Made by a program: the position numbers and the translations under genes
In this document: positions 16,741 to 26,697 of the stretch, in pieces
Numbering within the stretch: position 1 is the first letter of the stretch
Layout of the letters: each line of letters begins with the position of its first letter
NCBI RefSeq assembly: GCF_002868715.1
Contig: NZ_PKLZ01000002.1
Coordinates: 310,001-374,000 of the forward strand
Length of the DNA: 64,000 nt
Direction of reading: 5' to 3'
DNA from: Kineobactrum sediminis
GTDB taxonomy: Bacteria; Pseudomonadota; Gammaproteobacteria; Pseudomonadales; Halieaceae
The notes under the pieces: model-generated
The model's database searches: none
Told to the model about the DNA's origin: nothing
Seen by the model: only the letters and a program-made list of their open reading frames with translations

Positions 16741-18405
16741 ATGCACCAATTGAGCGGGCTGGATGCCACATTTCTCTATGCGGAAGTGAACAATTCACCG
16801 ATGCACATTGCGCCATTGACGATTTATGATCCGTCCACCACCGGTACTGATGTGGTGCGATTCAAGGATATCCTGCAGACCTTTGCCAACCGCCTGCATC
16901 GCTCCCCGGTATTCAAGCGCAAGCTGGCGATGGTGCCGCTGAACCTCGACCAGCCGTATTGGGTTGAAGACGAGAACTTTGACCTGGAATTTCACGTTCG
17001 CCATATCGCATTGCCGAAACCCGGCGACTGGCGCCAGCTTTGTATTCTGGTCGCACGGCTTCACGCCAGGCCGCTGGACCGGGCGCGGCCGCTGTGGGAA
17101 GCCTATGTGATAGAGGGCCTGGACAATGTGGCTGGCCTGCCCAAGGGCTGTTTCGCCATGTTCCTCAAAATCCACCATGCGGCCATCGACGGCGCCTCCG
17201 GTGTCGAGATTATTTCAGCGATCCACGATCTCACTCCGGTACCGCCTCCGCCAAGAGAGGAAGCACCGCCACCCATGGACCGCGGCCCGGGTAACCTGGA
17301 GATGCTGTGGCGCGCCTACAAGGCCAATCTGCGTGCACCGTTGCAACTGGCCAGGCTGGTAACCCAGGGTATTCCCGCCTGGCGTCGGGTCCATGCGGGG
17401 GTCAAGGCGAAAAAATTCCGCACCCTGGGTGAAAAAGAGCGAACCCGCTTCAATGCGGCGATATCGCCGCACCGGGTATTTGGCGCGGCGGACTTTGACC
17501 TGGCGCTGGTGCGCCAGATGAAAGAAGCGGCAACCGGTGCAACCGTCAACGATGTCATTCTGAGTATCGTTGGTGGCGCGCTCAGATTATATCTCCTGGA
17601 CAAGCAGGAGCTGCCCGAGCGCAGTCTGGTCGCCGGTGCGCCGGTGAATGTGCGCCCGCAGACCGATACCGGTTCCGCGGGTAACCAGGTGTCGATGATG
17701 AGCATCGCCCTGCGCACCGATATTACCGATCCCCTTGCGAGGCTGCAGGCGGTGCATGACGAAGCGGTAGGTTCCAAGGCCTATCACCAGGCCGTCGGCG
17801 CCCGGCTGATGACCGATATGACCCAGAGTCTGCCGGCGGAGCTGGCAGCGCTCGCTGTACGCGCGGCCCTGGGCTCCGGCCTGATGGCCGGGATGAAACC
17901 GATCTTTAATACCATCGTGACCAATGTACCTGGCCCCCAGGTGCCACTGTATATGGGCGGTGCGAAAGTCGTGCGCAGTTATGGCCTGGGGCCCTGCGCG
18001 GACAACCTGGGGTTGTTCCATGCAGTGACCAGTTACAATGGCCAGATCGCAATAGCCTTCCAGGCCTGCCGGCAAATGATGCCCGATCCGGGTTTTTATG
18101 AGCAGTGCCTGTACGATGCCTACAAGGCATTGCAGCAGGCGGTGGGGATACAGCTGCAGCCGAAGACCAGGGTTAAAACGAAGACGAAAACAAAGATCAA
18201 GACAAAGACCGGCACAAGGGCCACGACCAAGGCAAGGGCCAAGACACAGGCCAAGACAAAATCCCGCGCGAAATCCGGAGGGAAAGAGTCCGGCGCCCCA
18301 CAGGCCGGTACTACCCCAAAGGCCAAGCCTGTGCCGAAGCCGGCTCGTTCTAAAACGGGAACCCGATCTTCCGCGGTCCGCCCAAAGCGAACGACATCGC
18401 AGTAG
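16741..18405 (+). CDS. Wax ester synthase/diacylglycerol acyltransferase with lysine-rich C-terminal tail
   Basis: A 554-residue acyltransferase of the bacterial WS/DGAT family, which esterifies acyl-CoA with fatty alcohols or diacylglycerol to make storage lipid droplets at the inner membrane. The N terminus MHQLSGLDATFLYAE is typical. The catalytic HHxxxDG motif is seen as HHAAIDG at 145-151, and the second-domain segments VNDVILSIVGGALR, NVRPQ and TNVPGPQVPLY are all intact. The usual length is about 460-480 residues; here an extra 80-residue tail begins near 475 and is made almost entirely of K, T, A, R, P and S (for example TKTKTKIKTKTGTR), like a histone-H1 tail. GGGGTAGG precedes the ATG. 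Confidence 0.93.
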   Translation: MHQLSGLDATFLYAEVNNSPMHIAPLTIYDPSTTGTDVVRFKDILQTFANRLHRSPVFKRKLAMVPLNLDQPYWVEDENFDLEFHVRHIALPKPGDWRQLCILVARLHARPLDRARPLWEAYVIEGLDNVAGLPKGCFAMFLKIHHAAIDGASGVEIISAIHDLTPVPPPPREEAPPPMDRGPGNLEMLWRAYKANLRAPLQLARLVTQGIPAWRRVHAGVKAKKFRTLGEKERTRFNAAISPHRVFGAADFDLALVRQMKEAATGATVNDVILSIVGGALRLYLLDKQELPERSLVAGAPVNVRPQTDTGSAGNQVSMMSIALRTDITDPLARLQAVHDEAVGSKAYHQAVGARLMTDMTQSLPAELAALAVRAALGSGLMAGMKPIFNTIVTNVPGPQVPLYMGGAKVVRSYGLGPCADNLGLFHAVTSYNGQIAIAFQACRQMMPDPGFYEQCLYDAYKALQQAVGIQLQPKTRVKTKTKTKIKTKTGTRATTKARAKTQAKTKSRAKSGGKESGAPQAGTTPKAKPVPKPARSKTGTRSSAVRPKRTTSQ

Positions 18406-18417
18406 CGCTGGCTCCGT

Positions 18418-18588
18418 TCAGTCGTTGGCAGGCGTTCCCTGATGAGATGGGGTGGCGATGTCGCGTTTGGTCATACGCCAGGGTTTGCCCTCGCAAACAG
18501 GATAATCACTGCAATCGGCAGTACAGCCGCGACAGGGCAGGCGCGGATAATCTGGATGGGCATCTTGTGGTCCGGTCTTCTCGGGCAT
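18418..18588 (-). CDS. Small cysteine-rich protein
   Basis: A 56-residue protein (start MPEKTG) with the four-cysteine pattern CRGCTADCSDYPVC followed by EGKPWRMTKRD. The spacing C-x2-C-x3-C-x5-C could hold zinc or an iron-sulphur cluster. The upstream ATG at 18621 is less plausible, and no strong ribosome binding site is seen for either. It converges on the wax-ester synthase with a 12-base gap. The concentrated cysteine motif suggests a real gene, but no family is recognised and the function is unknown. Confidence 0.45.
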   Translation of the reverse strand: MPEKTGPQDAHPDYPRLPCRGCTADCSDYPVCEGKPWRMTKRDIATPSHQGTPAND

Positions 18589-18717
18589 AATGGTATCTCG
18601 GTTCAAAAACGTAGGTGTCACTCTGGACGCGGTACTGATAGCGTTTCATTATTATGACATCCGCAGTGACCTATGGCACTCGCCAAAATCATGCGACAAC
18701 TCCAGGAGGAACGATAC

Positions 18718-19533
18718 ATGGCAGCAGGCAGTGAATCACCCTGGTTGGTGGAAGACGATATTGGCGCGGTCCGCTGGCTTACCCTGAGCCGGCCCGGGCA
18801 GCGTAACGCCCTGTCCAGCCACATGATCGCAGCCCTGCAACAGGGGCTTGATGCTGCCACAGCCGATCCCGCTGTGCGCTGTATCGTGCTGGCCGGCTCC
18901 GGATCGGTTTTCTCTGCAGGCCACGACCTGCATGAAATGAAGGCACAACCGGATGAGACCGACATTGCGGCGAAACAGCGAATGGGGGATATTCTCAAGG
19001 CCTGTTCGGCAATGATGCTGTCAATCAATGCCTGTCCCAAGGCCGTTATTGCGTGTGTGCCGGGTATAGCCACCGCGGCCGGATGCCAGTTGGTGGCGGC
19101 CTGCGACCTGGCGGTGGCCAGCACGGAGGCCCGGTTCTGCCTGCCGGGGGTGAATATTGGCGCGTTCTGTACCACGCCGCTGGTGGCGGTTGGGCGCACA
19201 GTACACCGCAAGCACGCCATGGAAATGGCCCTTACCGGCGATATGTTCAGTGCCGATGAGGCGATGCGCATGGGCCTGGTAAATCGCACAGTGCCTGCGG
19301 ATACCCTGCATTCGGTCACCGCGCAGCTGGCCGCCGGCATTGCCGGCAAGTCGGCGGAGGGTATCCGGCGCGGCAAACAGGCGTTTTACCAGCAAATCGA
19401 CATGCCGCTGGAGCAGGCCTACGCCTTCACCTGTGAACCGATGATCGAGACCATGACTACGGAAGAGGCCCACGAGGGAGTGGCGGCCTTTTTTGGCAAG
19501 CGCACTCCCGTGTGGCCCGAGTCGCAGGACTAA
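18718..19533 (+). CDS. Crotonase-fold protein resembling ECHDC3
   Basis: A 271-residue enoyl-CoA hydratase/isomerase superfamily protein. The oxyanion-hole segment SAGHDLHEMK, the second oxyanion region ATAAGCQLVAACDLAVAS and PGVNIGAFCTTPLVAVGR closely follow the ECHDC3 subfamily. Both positions that hold catalytic glutamates in classical hydratases differ: GCQL replaces GCEL, and PGV replaces PE(I/V). Ordinary hydration of enoyl-CoA is therefore unlikely. The true role of ECHDC3-like proteins is poorly known; a thioester or lipid-metabolism function is inferred. The start at 18718 has a strong AGGAGG 8 bases upstream; the ORF extends 15 codons further, without support. The stop overlaps that of the DUF4382 gene by four bases (CTAA). 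Confidence 0.88.
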   Translation: MAAGSESPWLVEDDIGAVRWLTLSRPGQRNALSSHMIAALQQGLDAATADPAVRCIVLAGSGSVFSAGHDLHEMKAQPDETDIAAKQRMGDILKACSAMMLSINACPKAVIACVPGIATAAGCQLVAACDLAVASTEARFCLPGVNIGAFCTTPLVAVGRTVHRKHAMEMALTGDMFSADEAMRMGLVNRTVPADTLHSVTAQLAAGIAGKSAEGIRRGKQAFYQQIDMPLEQAYAFTCEPMIETMTTEEAHEGVAAFFGKRTPVWPESQD

Positions 19534-20531
19534 TCGGTAAAGTTAAAGTTGACGACGCTGTCCTGATCGGCCACGACTTCGGTGGGGCTGTCGGGGGTGG
19601 TCACGAACTCAATGCCGTCCTCGGCCGACTCGGGTGAATCGTCAGCTGCCTGGCAAGTATAGGCTACCGTATAGTCGCCGGGCGCGAGAAACCCCACTTC
19701 ATACTCCCAGGCGCCGGAGTCATCGTTGAAGCGAACACTGGCGCTGGTCAGCGGTGCATTGATTGAGCCTTCCTCACCGATCACCGCGTCTGTTCCGGTA
19801 TAGACATACACGGCACGACCGGCACCGGTGTTGCTGTCGCCCGTACAATTGTCCGCGGCAATCAGGTTGGCATCGACGCTGCCGGTGATGTTGCCGCTCT
19901 CACTGAGATCGACCAGGCGCAGGGACGGCTTCAGGATGTAGTCGGGAAAGCCCTGTGGGTCCACCACGGATTTACGCAGGTCGAAATCGATCATGAAGCT
20001 ATGCGCACCACCCGCCAGGATGGTGAAGCCCTGGTTCAGCTTCAGGCCCGACTGGCTGCCACTGGGCACAAACAGCGACTCTGTCTGGCCATCATCCAGT
20101 TCTATCAAAGAATCCATTTCGCCGCGCCCGGCGTTAACCGCCAGGCGAATCCAGTCGTATTCACCGGCCTCCAGGGTGACCCCGGACAGCAGTTCCGCAC
20201 TGGCGTCACCCTGAAGGGTCAAGAGATCAATGCAACGGACGGTGGCTTCATCGTCAGTGGAAGCAGGGACTTTACCGTCGAACAGATCCTGGCAACTCTG
20301 GCTTTCTCCGCTGAGCGGGAAGTCGAGCGCGCTGCCGTCGGCAGGTTTTACTGATACCCCGGTGAACTCCACCAGCACCTTGCTGGCACTGTCGACCGCG
20401 GCGTCAGTGATATCGAGGTTGAAAGTACCTGTGGTTGATGCCTCTTCGCCACCACCGCCGCCGCCACTGCAGGCGACCAGGGCGAATGGGCAGAGGGTAA
20501 GTGTTGCAGCGCGCAGGAGAGACTTGTTCAT
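19530..20531 (-). CDS. DUF4382 domain-containing lipoprotein
   Basis: A 333-residue exported lipoprotein. The signal peptide (MNKSLLRAATLTLCPFALVAC) ends at a lipobox cysteine, followed by a glycine run. A DUF4382 domain covers about residues 30-180 and begins GTFNLDITDAAVDSASKV, with VEFTGVSVKP as its next strand. A carboxypeptidase-regulatory or transthyretin-like beta domain appears in the second half (SVRFNDDSGAWEYEVGFLAPGDYTVAYTC). The family's function is unknown; such proteins may bind carbohydrate or form surface structures. The start is set at the lipoprotein signal, 13 codons inside the longest frame. It stands alone, convergent with the crotonase gene. Confidence 0.88.
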   Translation of the reverse strand: MNKSLLRAATLTLCPFALVACSGGGGGGEEASTTGTFNLDITDAAVDSASKVLVEFTGVSVKPADGSALDFPLSGESQSCQDLFDGKVPASTDDEATVRCIDLLTLQGDASAELLSGVTLEAGEYDWIRLAVNAGRGEMDSLIELDDGQTESLFVPSGSQSGLKLNQGFTILAGGAHSFMIDFDLRKSVVDPQGFPDYILKPSLRLVDLSESGNITGSVDANLIAADNCTGDSNTGAGRAVYVYTGTDAVIGEEGSINAPLTSASVRFNDDSGAWEYEVGFLAPGDYTVAYTCQAADDSPESAEDGIEFVTTPDSPTEVVADQDSVVNFNFTD

Positions 20532-20668
20532 ACTACTTTTCCCTTGAATCCAGTTGGTAACATTCGGCAATATTCTAATACTGCAAGCCTAAAGTAGCAT
20601 CGTCACCGGAAACAGGAAAAAGTCGCTAAAAGTCGAGAAACCCGGCCGGCCTCCAGAGTGGCGGTAAT

Positions 20669-21646
20669 TCAGACCGGCGGGTAAATAAGGTGGCAGGATC
20701 CCCAGTGTCCCTCGCTCAATGCCTGCAAGGTGGGCGCCTTTTGCCGGCACTGGTCCTGCGCTTCCGGGCACCGCGGGTGAAAGGCGCAGCCATGGGGTGG
20801 GTTGATGGGCGAGGGCACATCCCCCGACAGCACTTGTCGCGATATCTTGCGGTGGGGATCCGGTACCGGAATCGCCTCGATCAGGCTTTTGGTGTAGGGA
20901 TGGCGGGCAGCACGGTAAATGGTGTCGCTGTCAGCGGTTTCGATAATTTTGCCCAGGTACATGACCGCCACCCGATCCGATACATGCTTCACGACCGCCA
21001 GGTCGTGGGCAATAAACAGGTAGGAAAGACCGAATTCCTGCTGCAGTTCAATCAGCAGGTTGAGGATCTGGCTCTGGATGGAGACATCCAGAGCCGATAC
21101 CGGTTCATCGCAGATAATCAGTTTCGGGTTGAGGGCGATGGCCCGGGCAATGCCGATTCGTTGTCGCTGGCCGCCGGAGAACTCGAACGGATAGCGACTC
21201 GCCGAGCGTGCGGGCAGCCCGACTATATTCAAAAGCTCTGCGACCCTCTGCCTGCGCTCTGCCGGGCTGTGCAGACGCTGCACAATGAAGGGCTCTTCCA
21301 GAATGTCGCCCACCGTGTGCCGGGCATTGAGCGACTCCATCGGATCCTGGAACACCATCTGGATATCCTGCCGCAGCGGTCGCAGTTCGCGCGGCTTCAG
21401 CCGGGTGATATCCCTGCCATTGAAGACAATACTGCCGGCAGTGGGCTGGTAGAGGCGCGCGATACAGCGGCCCAGGGTGGATTTCCCGCATCCGGATTCG
21501 CCGACCAGGCCAAGTGTCTCGCCCGGTTTGATCTGGAGGGAAACCCCGTCCACCGCGCGGTTGAAGATGCGCGACCTCAGCAGCAGGCCTTCCTTCACCG
21601 GAAAATGCATTTCGAGGCCGCGAACCTCCAGCAGCGGAGTGGTCAT
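20669..21646 (-). CDS. Peptide ABC transporter ATP-binding protein (OppF-like)
   Basis: A 325-residue ATPase of the dipeptide/oligopeptide family. It contains Walker [10 protein letters not shown], signature [17 protein letters not shown], Walker B LIICDEP and the switch histidine in FIAHDLAVV, followed by the family C-terminal extension with [17 protein letters not shown]. It is the last gene of a five-gene operon. Its start overlaps the stop of the OppD-like gene by four bases (ATGA), so translation is probably coupled. In E. coli the equivalent YejF is a fused double ATPase; here the two ATPases are separate. Confidence 0.93.
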   Translation of the reverse strand: MTTPLLEVRGLEMHFPVKEGLLLRSRIFNRAVDGVSLQIKPGETLGLVGESGCGKSTLGRCIARLYQPTAGSIVFNGRDITRLKPRELRPLRQDIQMVFQDPMESLNARHTVGDILEEPFIVQRLHSPAERRQRVAELLNIVGLPARSASRYPFEFSGGQRQRIGIARAIALNPKLIICDEPVSALDVSIQSQILNLLIELQQEFGLSYLFIAHDLAVVKHVSDRVAVMYLGKIIETADSDTIYRAARHPYTKSLIEAIPVPDPHRKISRQVLSGDVPSPINPPHGCAFHPRCPEAQDQCRQKAPTLQALSEGHWGSCHLIYPPV

Positions 21647-22614
21647 AGTTGCTGCCAGCGGCTACAGGCTACGCTGTGCTGCCCCTCAATTTGCGCCAGG
21701 CTGGGCGCTTGCTCACCACAGGCCGGCACCACAAAAGGGCAGCGGTTCTCGAACCGGCAACCGGCCGGCAGGTCGAGTAGCCCCGGGACCATGCCTTCGA
21801 TCACGCCCAGCCTGGACTTGGGGATGGTGTCCAGTCTGGGGATGGAATCCAGCAGGCCGCGGGTATAGGGATGTGCCGGACGGTCAAAAATGTCAAAGAC
21901 GGAGCCGCATTCGGCCACCTTGCCGGCATACATGACCACCACCTGGTCACAGGTTTCGGCGATCACCCCCAGGTCATGGGTGATCATCACCACTGCCATG
22001 CCCATTTCCGCCTGCAGGTCCTTGATCAACTCCAGGATCTGGGCCTGAATAGTGACATCCAGTGCGGTCGTCGGTTCGTCGGCAATCAGCAGGTCGGGGC
22101 GGCAGGACAGCGCCATGGCGATGACCACGCGCTGGCGCATGCCACCGGACAGCTGGTGCGGGTATTCACCCAGGCGTATGTCCGGCGAGGGTATGCCGAC
22201 CCGGTCGAGCAGGTTGGCCGCTGCCCGCAAAACGTCCCGGGGACCACACGCCTTGTGCAGCAACATACCCTCGGTAAGCTGGCGGCCGATGGTGTGTACG
22301 GGATTAAGGGCCGTCATGGGTTCCTGGAAGACCATACCGATTTTTCGGCCGCGGATTTGCCCCATCTCGGGTAGTGACAACGTGGTTAGATCATGATCCT
22401 GAAAACGGATGCTGCCCCCGGCTATGCGGCCGGCGGGCTGTGGTAACAGGCGCATGATCGACAATGCCGTTACGCTTTTACCGCAGCCCGACTCGCCCAC
22501 GATACCGACAGTGGCGCCGGCCTCAACGTCGAAGCTGACATCATCCACCGCACGTACCACCCCCTCGTCGGTAGCAAACTCGGTGGCCAGCTGCGCAACC
22601 TCCAGCAGAGCCAT
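21643..22614 (-). CDS. Peptide ABC transporter ATP-binding protein (OppD-like)
   Basis: A 323-residue ATPase that would pair with the OppF-like subunit to power peptide uptake. Walker A is GESGCGKSV, the signature is [15 protein letters not shown], Walker B is [12 protein letters not shown] and the H-loop is [10 protein letters not shown]. The C-terminal oligopeptide-transporter extension has cysteines in [14 protein letters not shown], which in some relatives bind an iron-sulphur cluster. I set the start at the ATG at 22614, seven bases after the solute-binding gene's stop and preceded by GGAG; the longest frame would overlap that gene. It overlaps the next gene by four bases. Confidence 0.93.
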   Translation of the reverse strand: MALLEVAQLATEFATDEGVVRAVDDVSFDVEAGATVGIVGESGCGKSVTALSIMRLLPQPAGRIAGGSIRFQDHDLTTLSLPEMGQIRGRKIGMVFQEPMTALNPVHTIGRQLTEGMLLHKACGPRDVLRAAANLLDRVGIPSPDIRLGEYPHQLSGGMRQRVVIAMALSCRPDLLIADEPTTALDVTIQAQILELIKDLQAEMGMAVVMITHDLGVIAETCDQVVVMYAGKVAECGSVFDIFDRPAHPYTRGLLDSIPRLDTIPKSRLGVIEGMVPGLLDLPAGCRFENRCPFVVPACGEQAPSLAQIEGQHSVACSRWQQL

Positions 22615-22621
22615 CAGCCGT

Positions 22622-24577
22622 TCACTCCGCCCACTGGTTGTGCACGGTAATGGCGGGGTCGAATGTTTGTCCGGACCGCCTGGCCGCAAGGGTCTCTTCC
22701 TTTAAATCCGTGTCTATCCAGTGCACGTAAAGCTCCCCGGCGCTGCCGGCATGTTTGTAGGAGAAGCCTTCGGGATAGCGTATCCACCGCCAGTGACCAA
22801 CCCGGAAATAACCCTGGTAGAAGCCCGGGATAAAGGAGGCGTGGTCATGGTGCAGCTCAATCATCCGGTGGGACAGGGCGACCATCTCCGCGCGATCATT
22901 TGACCGGCGATAGCGTTCAATCAGCTCATCCATCTCAAACAGGGCAAGGGCTTCAATGTTATTGGTCTGGGTTTTCAGCTGGCGCTCGGGATTGATGCTG
23001 CCGTCCTCAAGGAAAGCATCATCGTAGGCATTGACGGAGTGATAGTGCTCCCAGAACCGCGGGTACATTTCCAGTGGGACACCAAAGGCACTGAAGTGAA
23101 TGTCATGCTGCTTTTCCTGTACTTTTTTCCAGCCAACCGTGCCATCCAGGATTTCCAGGCGTAAATCCAGCCCCGCCTTGGCCGCCTCCTGGCGGAGGAT
23201 GGTGAGGACGTCGCGCAGGCTTTCATAGCCGGTGGAAAGGGTAAAAGCGAGTCTCTGGCCATCGGCATTGGCCAGGATGCCATCCGCGCCACGCTGGTTA
23301 AAGCCGGCCGCTGCAAAATACTGTTGGGCTTTATCGATATCGAAGGCGCGGGCGCGCAGGGTGGGATGGGAAAAATCGCCAAAGCCGTCGCTGGCGGTAT
23401 TCAGGCGGTCGTTGTCGCCGCGGAAGAATTTTTCGATCACCAGATCCCAGTGGGTGGCATGGGCAACACCCTTGCGGATGTCCGGGTTATCCAGCAGGGG
23501 CTGCGCGGTATTAACCCAGAGACCAAAGTTTGGCCGCGGGCGCTGATTGAAAAACACGCTCTTGTGGATATAGCCTGCCTGCACATCCGGGTCCGAGTCC
23601 GGCAGCTTTTCATACCAGTACTCGGCCAGGTTGAGCCCGAACTGGTCGATGTCACCGCGCTTGAAAGCCTCGAACATCTTGGCGCTGTCGCGAATGATGT
23701 TCAGCTGGATGCGATCGGGGTTGAATCGGTAGCGCCAGTGTTTCTTGTCTTTGGCCCACCAGTTGTCATTGCGGGTCAGGGCGATGGAGCGCCCCTTGCG
23801 AATATCGTCCTCGCGCACTATATAGGCTCCCGGAGTTGGCTCGAACTGCCACTGGTAGCGCTCGGTAAAGTTTTCACCCATGGCCTTGTAATGATGCTGT
23901 GGCACCGGTCGCAGATTCGTTGCTTTTTCGGCGAAATCCGGCTTCAACTCTGCCGTGGTGATGGAAATGAGATGATCATCATAACGGGTGATGTTGCTAT
24001 AGGTGGTGCTGTAGAAATTGTTATACCAGGGCGCCATGATGTAGGGCGAGCGGTAAAACCAGAACATGAACAGGTAGTCGTCGGCGGTAATGGCTGCGCC
24101 GTCGGAAAAGGTAGCTTGCGGGTCAAGCTTGATATAAACGGTACGGTTTTCGGGATCCAGGGCCCAGGCCTCGGCCAGCCCGGGATAGAGTTCGCGGGTT
24201 CCGGGGTGCAGGTGGGTCAGGGACATGCCCACTTCATCCAGCAAAAAAGTGCGAAAACCACCATTGGAATCCGGGCCCACCGTGCGCAGGGTACGGGGGA
24301 AGTCCTGCAGGGCCCCATACTGCGTACCGCCTTTCCTGGCTTCTGGCGAGCCGATTTCCGGCAACCCCTCGCCCGCTTCCCAGTTCAGGTCCACGGGTAC
24401 ATCGGCGAGTGTCTTGAAGCCAAAAAACTCCGGGTTGGCGGCGTAGAAGGCCTCAACCTCGGCGCTGACATCTGCCTCGGCCCCGGTTGTTACCGCCGCG
24501 TTATCATCTGGTTTGCCGCAGCCCGAGAGCAGCAACGTCAGGCCGATAAAACACAGGTTGGGCAGTATTCTGGACAT
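22622..24577 (-). CDS. Family 5 extracellular solute-binding lipoprotein (YejA-like)
   Basis: A 651-residue periplasmic binding protein. The signal peptide ends in the lipobox LLLSGC (about residues 16-21), so it is probably anchored to the membrane as a lipoprotein. The SBP_bac_5 fold is seen in the segments [39 protein letters not shown] and [16 protein letters not shown]. Length and sequence style fit the YejA/AppA branch, which binds oligopeptides and, in enterobacteria, microcin C. The ATG at 24577 is chosen because GAGAGGTG precedes it. It is the third gene of the yejB-yejE-yejA-oppD-oppF-like operon. Confidence 0.92.
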   Translation of the reverse strand: MSRILPNLCFIGLTLLLSGCGKPDDNAAVTTGAEADVSAEVEAFYAANPEFFGFKTLADVPVDLNWEAGEGLPEIGSPEARKGGTQYGALQDFPRTLRTVGPDSNGGFRTFLLDEVGMSLTHLHPGTRELYPGLAEAWALDPENRTVYIKLDPQATFSDGAAITADDYLFMFWFYRSPYIMAPWYNNFYSTTYSNITRYDDHLISITTAELKPDFAEKATNLRPVPQHHYKAMGENFTERYQWQFEPTPGAYIVREDDIRKGRSIALTRNDNWWAKDKKHWRYRFNPDRIQLNIIRDSAKMFEAFKRGDIDQFGLNLAEYWYEKLPDSDPDVQAGYIHKSVFFNQRPRPNFGLWVNTAQPLLDNPDIRKGVAHATHWDLVIEKFFRGDNDRLNTASDGFGDFSHPTLRARAFDIDKAQQYFAAAGFNQRGADGILANADGQRLAFTLSTGYESLRDVLTILRQEAAKAGLDLRLEILDGTVGWKKVQEKQHDIHFSAFGVPLEMYPRFWEHYHSVNAYDDAFLEDGSINPERQLKTQTNNIEALALFEMDELIERYRRSNDRAEMVALSHRMIELHHDHASFIPGFYQGYFRVGHWRWIRYPEGFSYKHAGSAGELYVHWIDTDLKEETLAARRSGQTFDPAITVHNQWAE

Positions 24578-24604
24578 CACAGTAGTCACCTCTCGTGGTT
24601 CAGC

Positions 24605-25672
24605 CTAACGATATACGGCATGGGTTTTGGGGTCGAACGATTCCCGGATTGCCTCGCCAATAAAGGTCACGAGGGTTAACAATATCACCAGCGTGCCAAA
24701 GGCGGCGATAACAATCCAGGGCGCGGTGCGCAGGTTCGCTGTCCCCTGTTTCAATAGTTCGCCCAGGCTTGGGGTCGGCGCCGGCAGGCCGAAGCCGAGG
24801 AAATCCAGCGCGGTAACGGCTGAAATCGCAGCGACAATGGTAAAGGGCATGAACGTGATCAAAGTCGACAATACATTGGGCATGATGTGACGGAATATGA
24901 TGCGTGCGTTGGAGGCGCCAATGATCCGTGCCGAGGCGATATAGTCGCGCGACTTCTCCTTGTAGGTCTCGGTACGCATGTAATATGTCATTCCCGTCCA
25001 CGAAAACAGTACCATCACCAGCAACAGGATACTGATGCGGGTGATCACCGCGATGTTGGATGGAATCACCGAAAAGATAATGATCACCATGTACAGGAAT
25101 GGCACGTTTGACCAGATTTCTATCAACCGCTGGAAGACGAGGTCAAAAACACCGCCAAAGTATCCCATGGCGCAGCCGATAGTGATGCCGATCACATACA
25201 CCGAGGCGGTAAACGCGAAGGCAAATACCAGCGCTATCCGGGTGCCGTAAAACAGGCGCGCCAGGATATCCCGGCTGGTGGTGTCAGTACCCAGATAATG
25301 TTGTGTTTCCGCCGTGGGCGGTAGGGGTCGGAAAGTCCCGCCCGGGGCATGATTTTCATAGGGGTTGTAGGGCACCGGGGGTAGCAGTACCCAGTTGTCA
25401 TTGCCTTCCGCCGCAAACTGTTTCTTTAGCTGTCGGTAATTGGTCTCGTAGGCGTAATCCAGGCCAAAATCAGTGCCGGGGTGAAAATCCGTATAGGTAG
25501 GAAAGTACAGGTTGCCCTCGTAGCTCACCACCAGTGCGCGACTGTTGACCAGAAGTTCGCCAAACGCCAGCGTTACCAGTAGCCCCGCCAGTATCAGGAA
25601 GCTGTAGTAACCGCGGCGGATGCGGCGGAAACGCTGCAGCTTTTTGGCGGTCTGTGGATTCAGCTGCAGCAC
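24605..25672 (-). CDS. Peptide ABC transporter permease (YejE/OppC-like)
   Basis: A 355-residue inner-membrane permease. A short cytoplasmic start (RRIRRGYYSFLI) and first membrane helix (about 19-40) are followed by a long periplasmic region of about 100 residues, typical of OppC/YejE proteins. The binding-protein-dependent transport domain follows with five further helices. The coupling EAA loop is visible near SARIIGASNARIIFRHIMPN, and the C-terminal signature LDFLGFGLPAPTPSLGELL is intact. It lies two bases after the YejB-like gene and 27 before the solute-binding gene, so the operon is tightly packed. Confidence 0.93.
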   Translation of the reverse strand: MLQLNPQTAKKLQRFRRIRRGYYSFLILAGLLVTLAFGELLVNSRALVVSYEGNLYFPTYTDFHPGTDFGLDYAYETNYRQLKKQFAAEGNDNWVLLPPVPYNPYENHAPGGTFRPLPPTAETQHYLGTDTTSRDILARLFYGTRIALVFAFAFTASVYVIGITIGCAMGYFGGVFDLVFQRLIEIWSNVPFLYMVIIIFSVIPSNIAVITRISILLLVMVLFSWTGMTYYMRTETYKEKSRDYIASARIIGASNARIIFRHIMPNVLSTLITFMPFTIVAAISAVTALDFLGFGLPAPTPSLGELLKQGTANLRTAPWIVIAAFGTLVILLTLVTFIGEAIRESFDPKTHAVYR

Positions 25673-25674
25673 CG

Positions 25675-26697
25675 TTACTGGAACCGTATCCGGGGATCAA
25701 CCAGGGCGACCAGAATATCCGAGATGATGTTGCCGACCAGTAGCAACAGGCTGGCCAGAAGCACCACGCCCATCACCACCGGGTAATCCCGGTCCAGTAT
25801 GGCGTTAAGCCCGAGCAGCCCGAAGCCGTCGATATCGAAGATGGTTTCGATCAGGAACGAGCCCGATACCAACAGGGTGATGTTCTGCCCGAAGGTGGTG
25901 GCAATGGGAATCAGGGAGTTGCGCAGTGCGTGCCGGGTAACCGAATGCCGGAACGACACGCCCTTGGCGATTGCGGTGCGAATATAGTCCGCAGCCAGGT
26001 TGTCCATCAGGTGATTCTTGAGCAATAGAGTGACCAGGGCGAAGCTCCCCACCAAATAGCAGATGAGAGGCAGCACCGAGTGATGCAGCAGGTCCTGTGC
26101 CTGTTCGATCAGGCTCAATTCATGGAAGTTGTAGCTGACAAAGCCGCCCATCGGAAACCATTCCAGGCGTACCGAAAAAAACAGGATCAGCAGAGAACCC
26201 AGGGCATAGCCGGGGATGGCGTAGCCCACAAAAATGAAGATTGAGGTTATATTGTCGACAGGGGTACGATGACGTACGGCCTTGAGTATCCCCAGGGGGA
26301 TACAGACGGCATAGGTGAGTACCAGTGTTACCAACCCGTAATAGAGCGATATGGGAAAGCGCTCCTTGATCACACTCCAGACGGGCTCGTTATAGCGGTA
26401 GGAGGATCCCAGGTCTCCACTGAGCACCTTGCCCAGCCAGCTGAAATAGCTCTGCAAAAGGGGCTTGTCGAAGCCATAATATTCGCGGAGCTTGTCCAGC
26501 TGGGCTTCCGAAATGGCCATGCCCTGGCCTGCCACCTGCGAACTGCCGCTGCCCCCCATGGCCATTTGCTGCGATTCCATAATGGCACGTTCAAGTGGCC
26601 CTCCGGGCACCAGTCGGGTGATGGCGAACACGATAATGGTCACACCAAGGAGAGTGGGTGGGATCAACAACAATCGTCTGATGAAGTAGTCGCGCAT
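25675..26697 (-). CDS. Peptide ABC transporter permease (YejB/OppB-like)
   Basis: A 340-residue permease, first gene of the peptide transporter operon. The OppB N-terminal signature FIRRLLLIPPTLLGVTIIVFAI is followed by a periplasmic segment with an unusual glycine/methionine-rich stretch (ESQQMAMGGSGSSQVAGQGMA). The transport domain then carries the EAA-like loop RTAIAKGVSFRHSVTRHALRNSLIP and the C-terminal DRDYPVVMGVVLLAS. YejB of E. coli has a similar insert before the permease domain, which supports a Yej-type system. Its substrate is probably oligopeptides. Confidence 0.93.
   Translation of the reverse strand: MRDYFIRRLLLIPPTLLGVTIIVFAITRLVPGGPLERAIMESQQMAMGGSGSSQVAGQGMAISEAQLDKLREYYGFDKPLLQSYFSWLGKVLSGDLGSSYRYNEPVWSVIKERFPISLYYGLVTLVLTYAVCIPLGILKAVRHRTPVDNITSIFIFVGYAIPGYALGSLLILFFSVRLEWFPMGGFVSYNFHELSLIEQAQDLLHHSVLPLICYLVGSFALVTLLLKNHLMDNLAADYIRTAIAKGVSFRHSVTRHALRNSLIPIATTFGQNITLLVSGSFLIETIFDIDGFGLLGLNAILDRDYPVVMGVVLLASLLLLVGNIISDILVALVDPRIRFQ

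Noticed and set aside
23324-24679. A 451-codon open frame antisense to the solute-binding protein
   Set aside because: It runs across a gene with a clear signal peptide and SBP_bac_5 motifs, and has no family features of its own.
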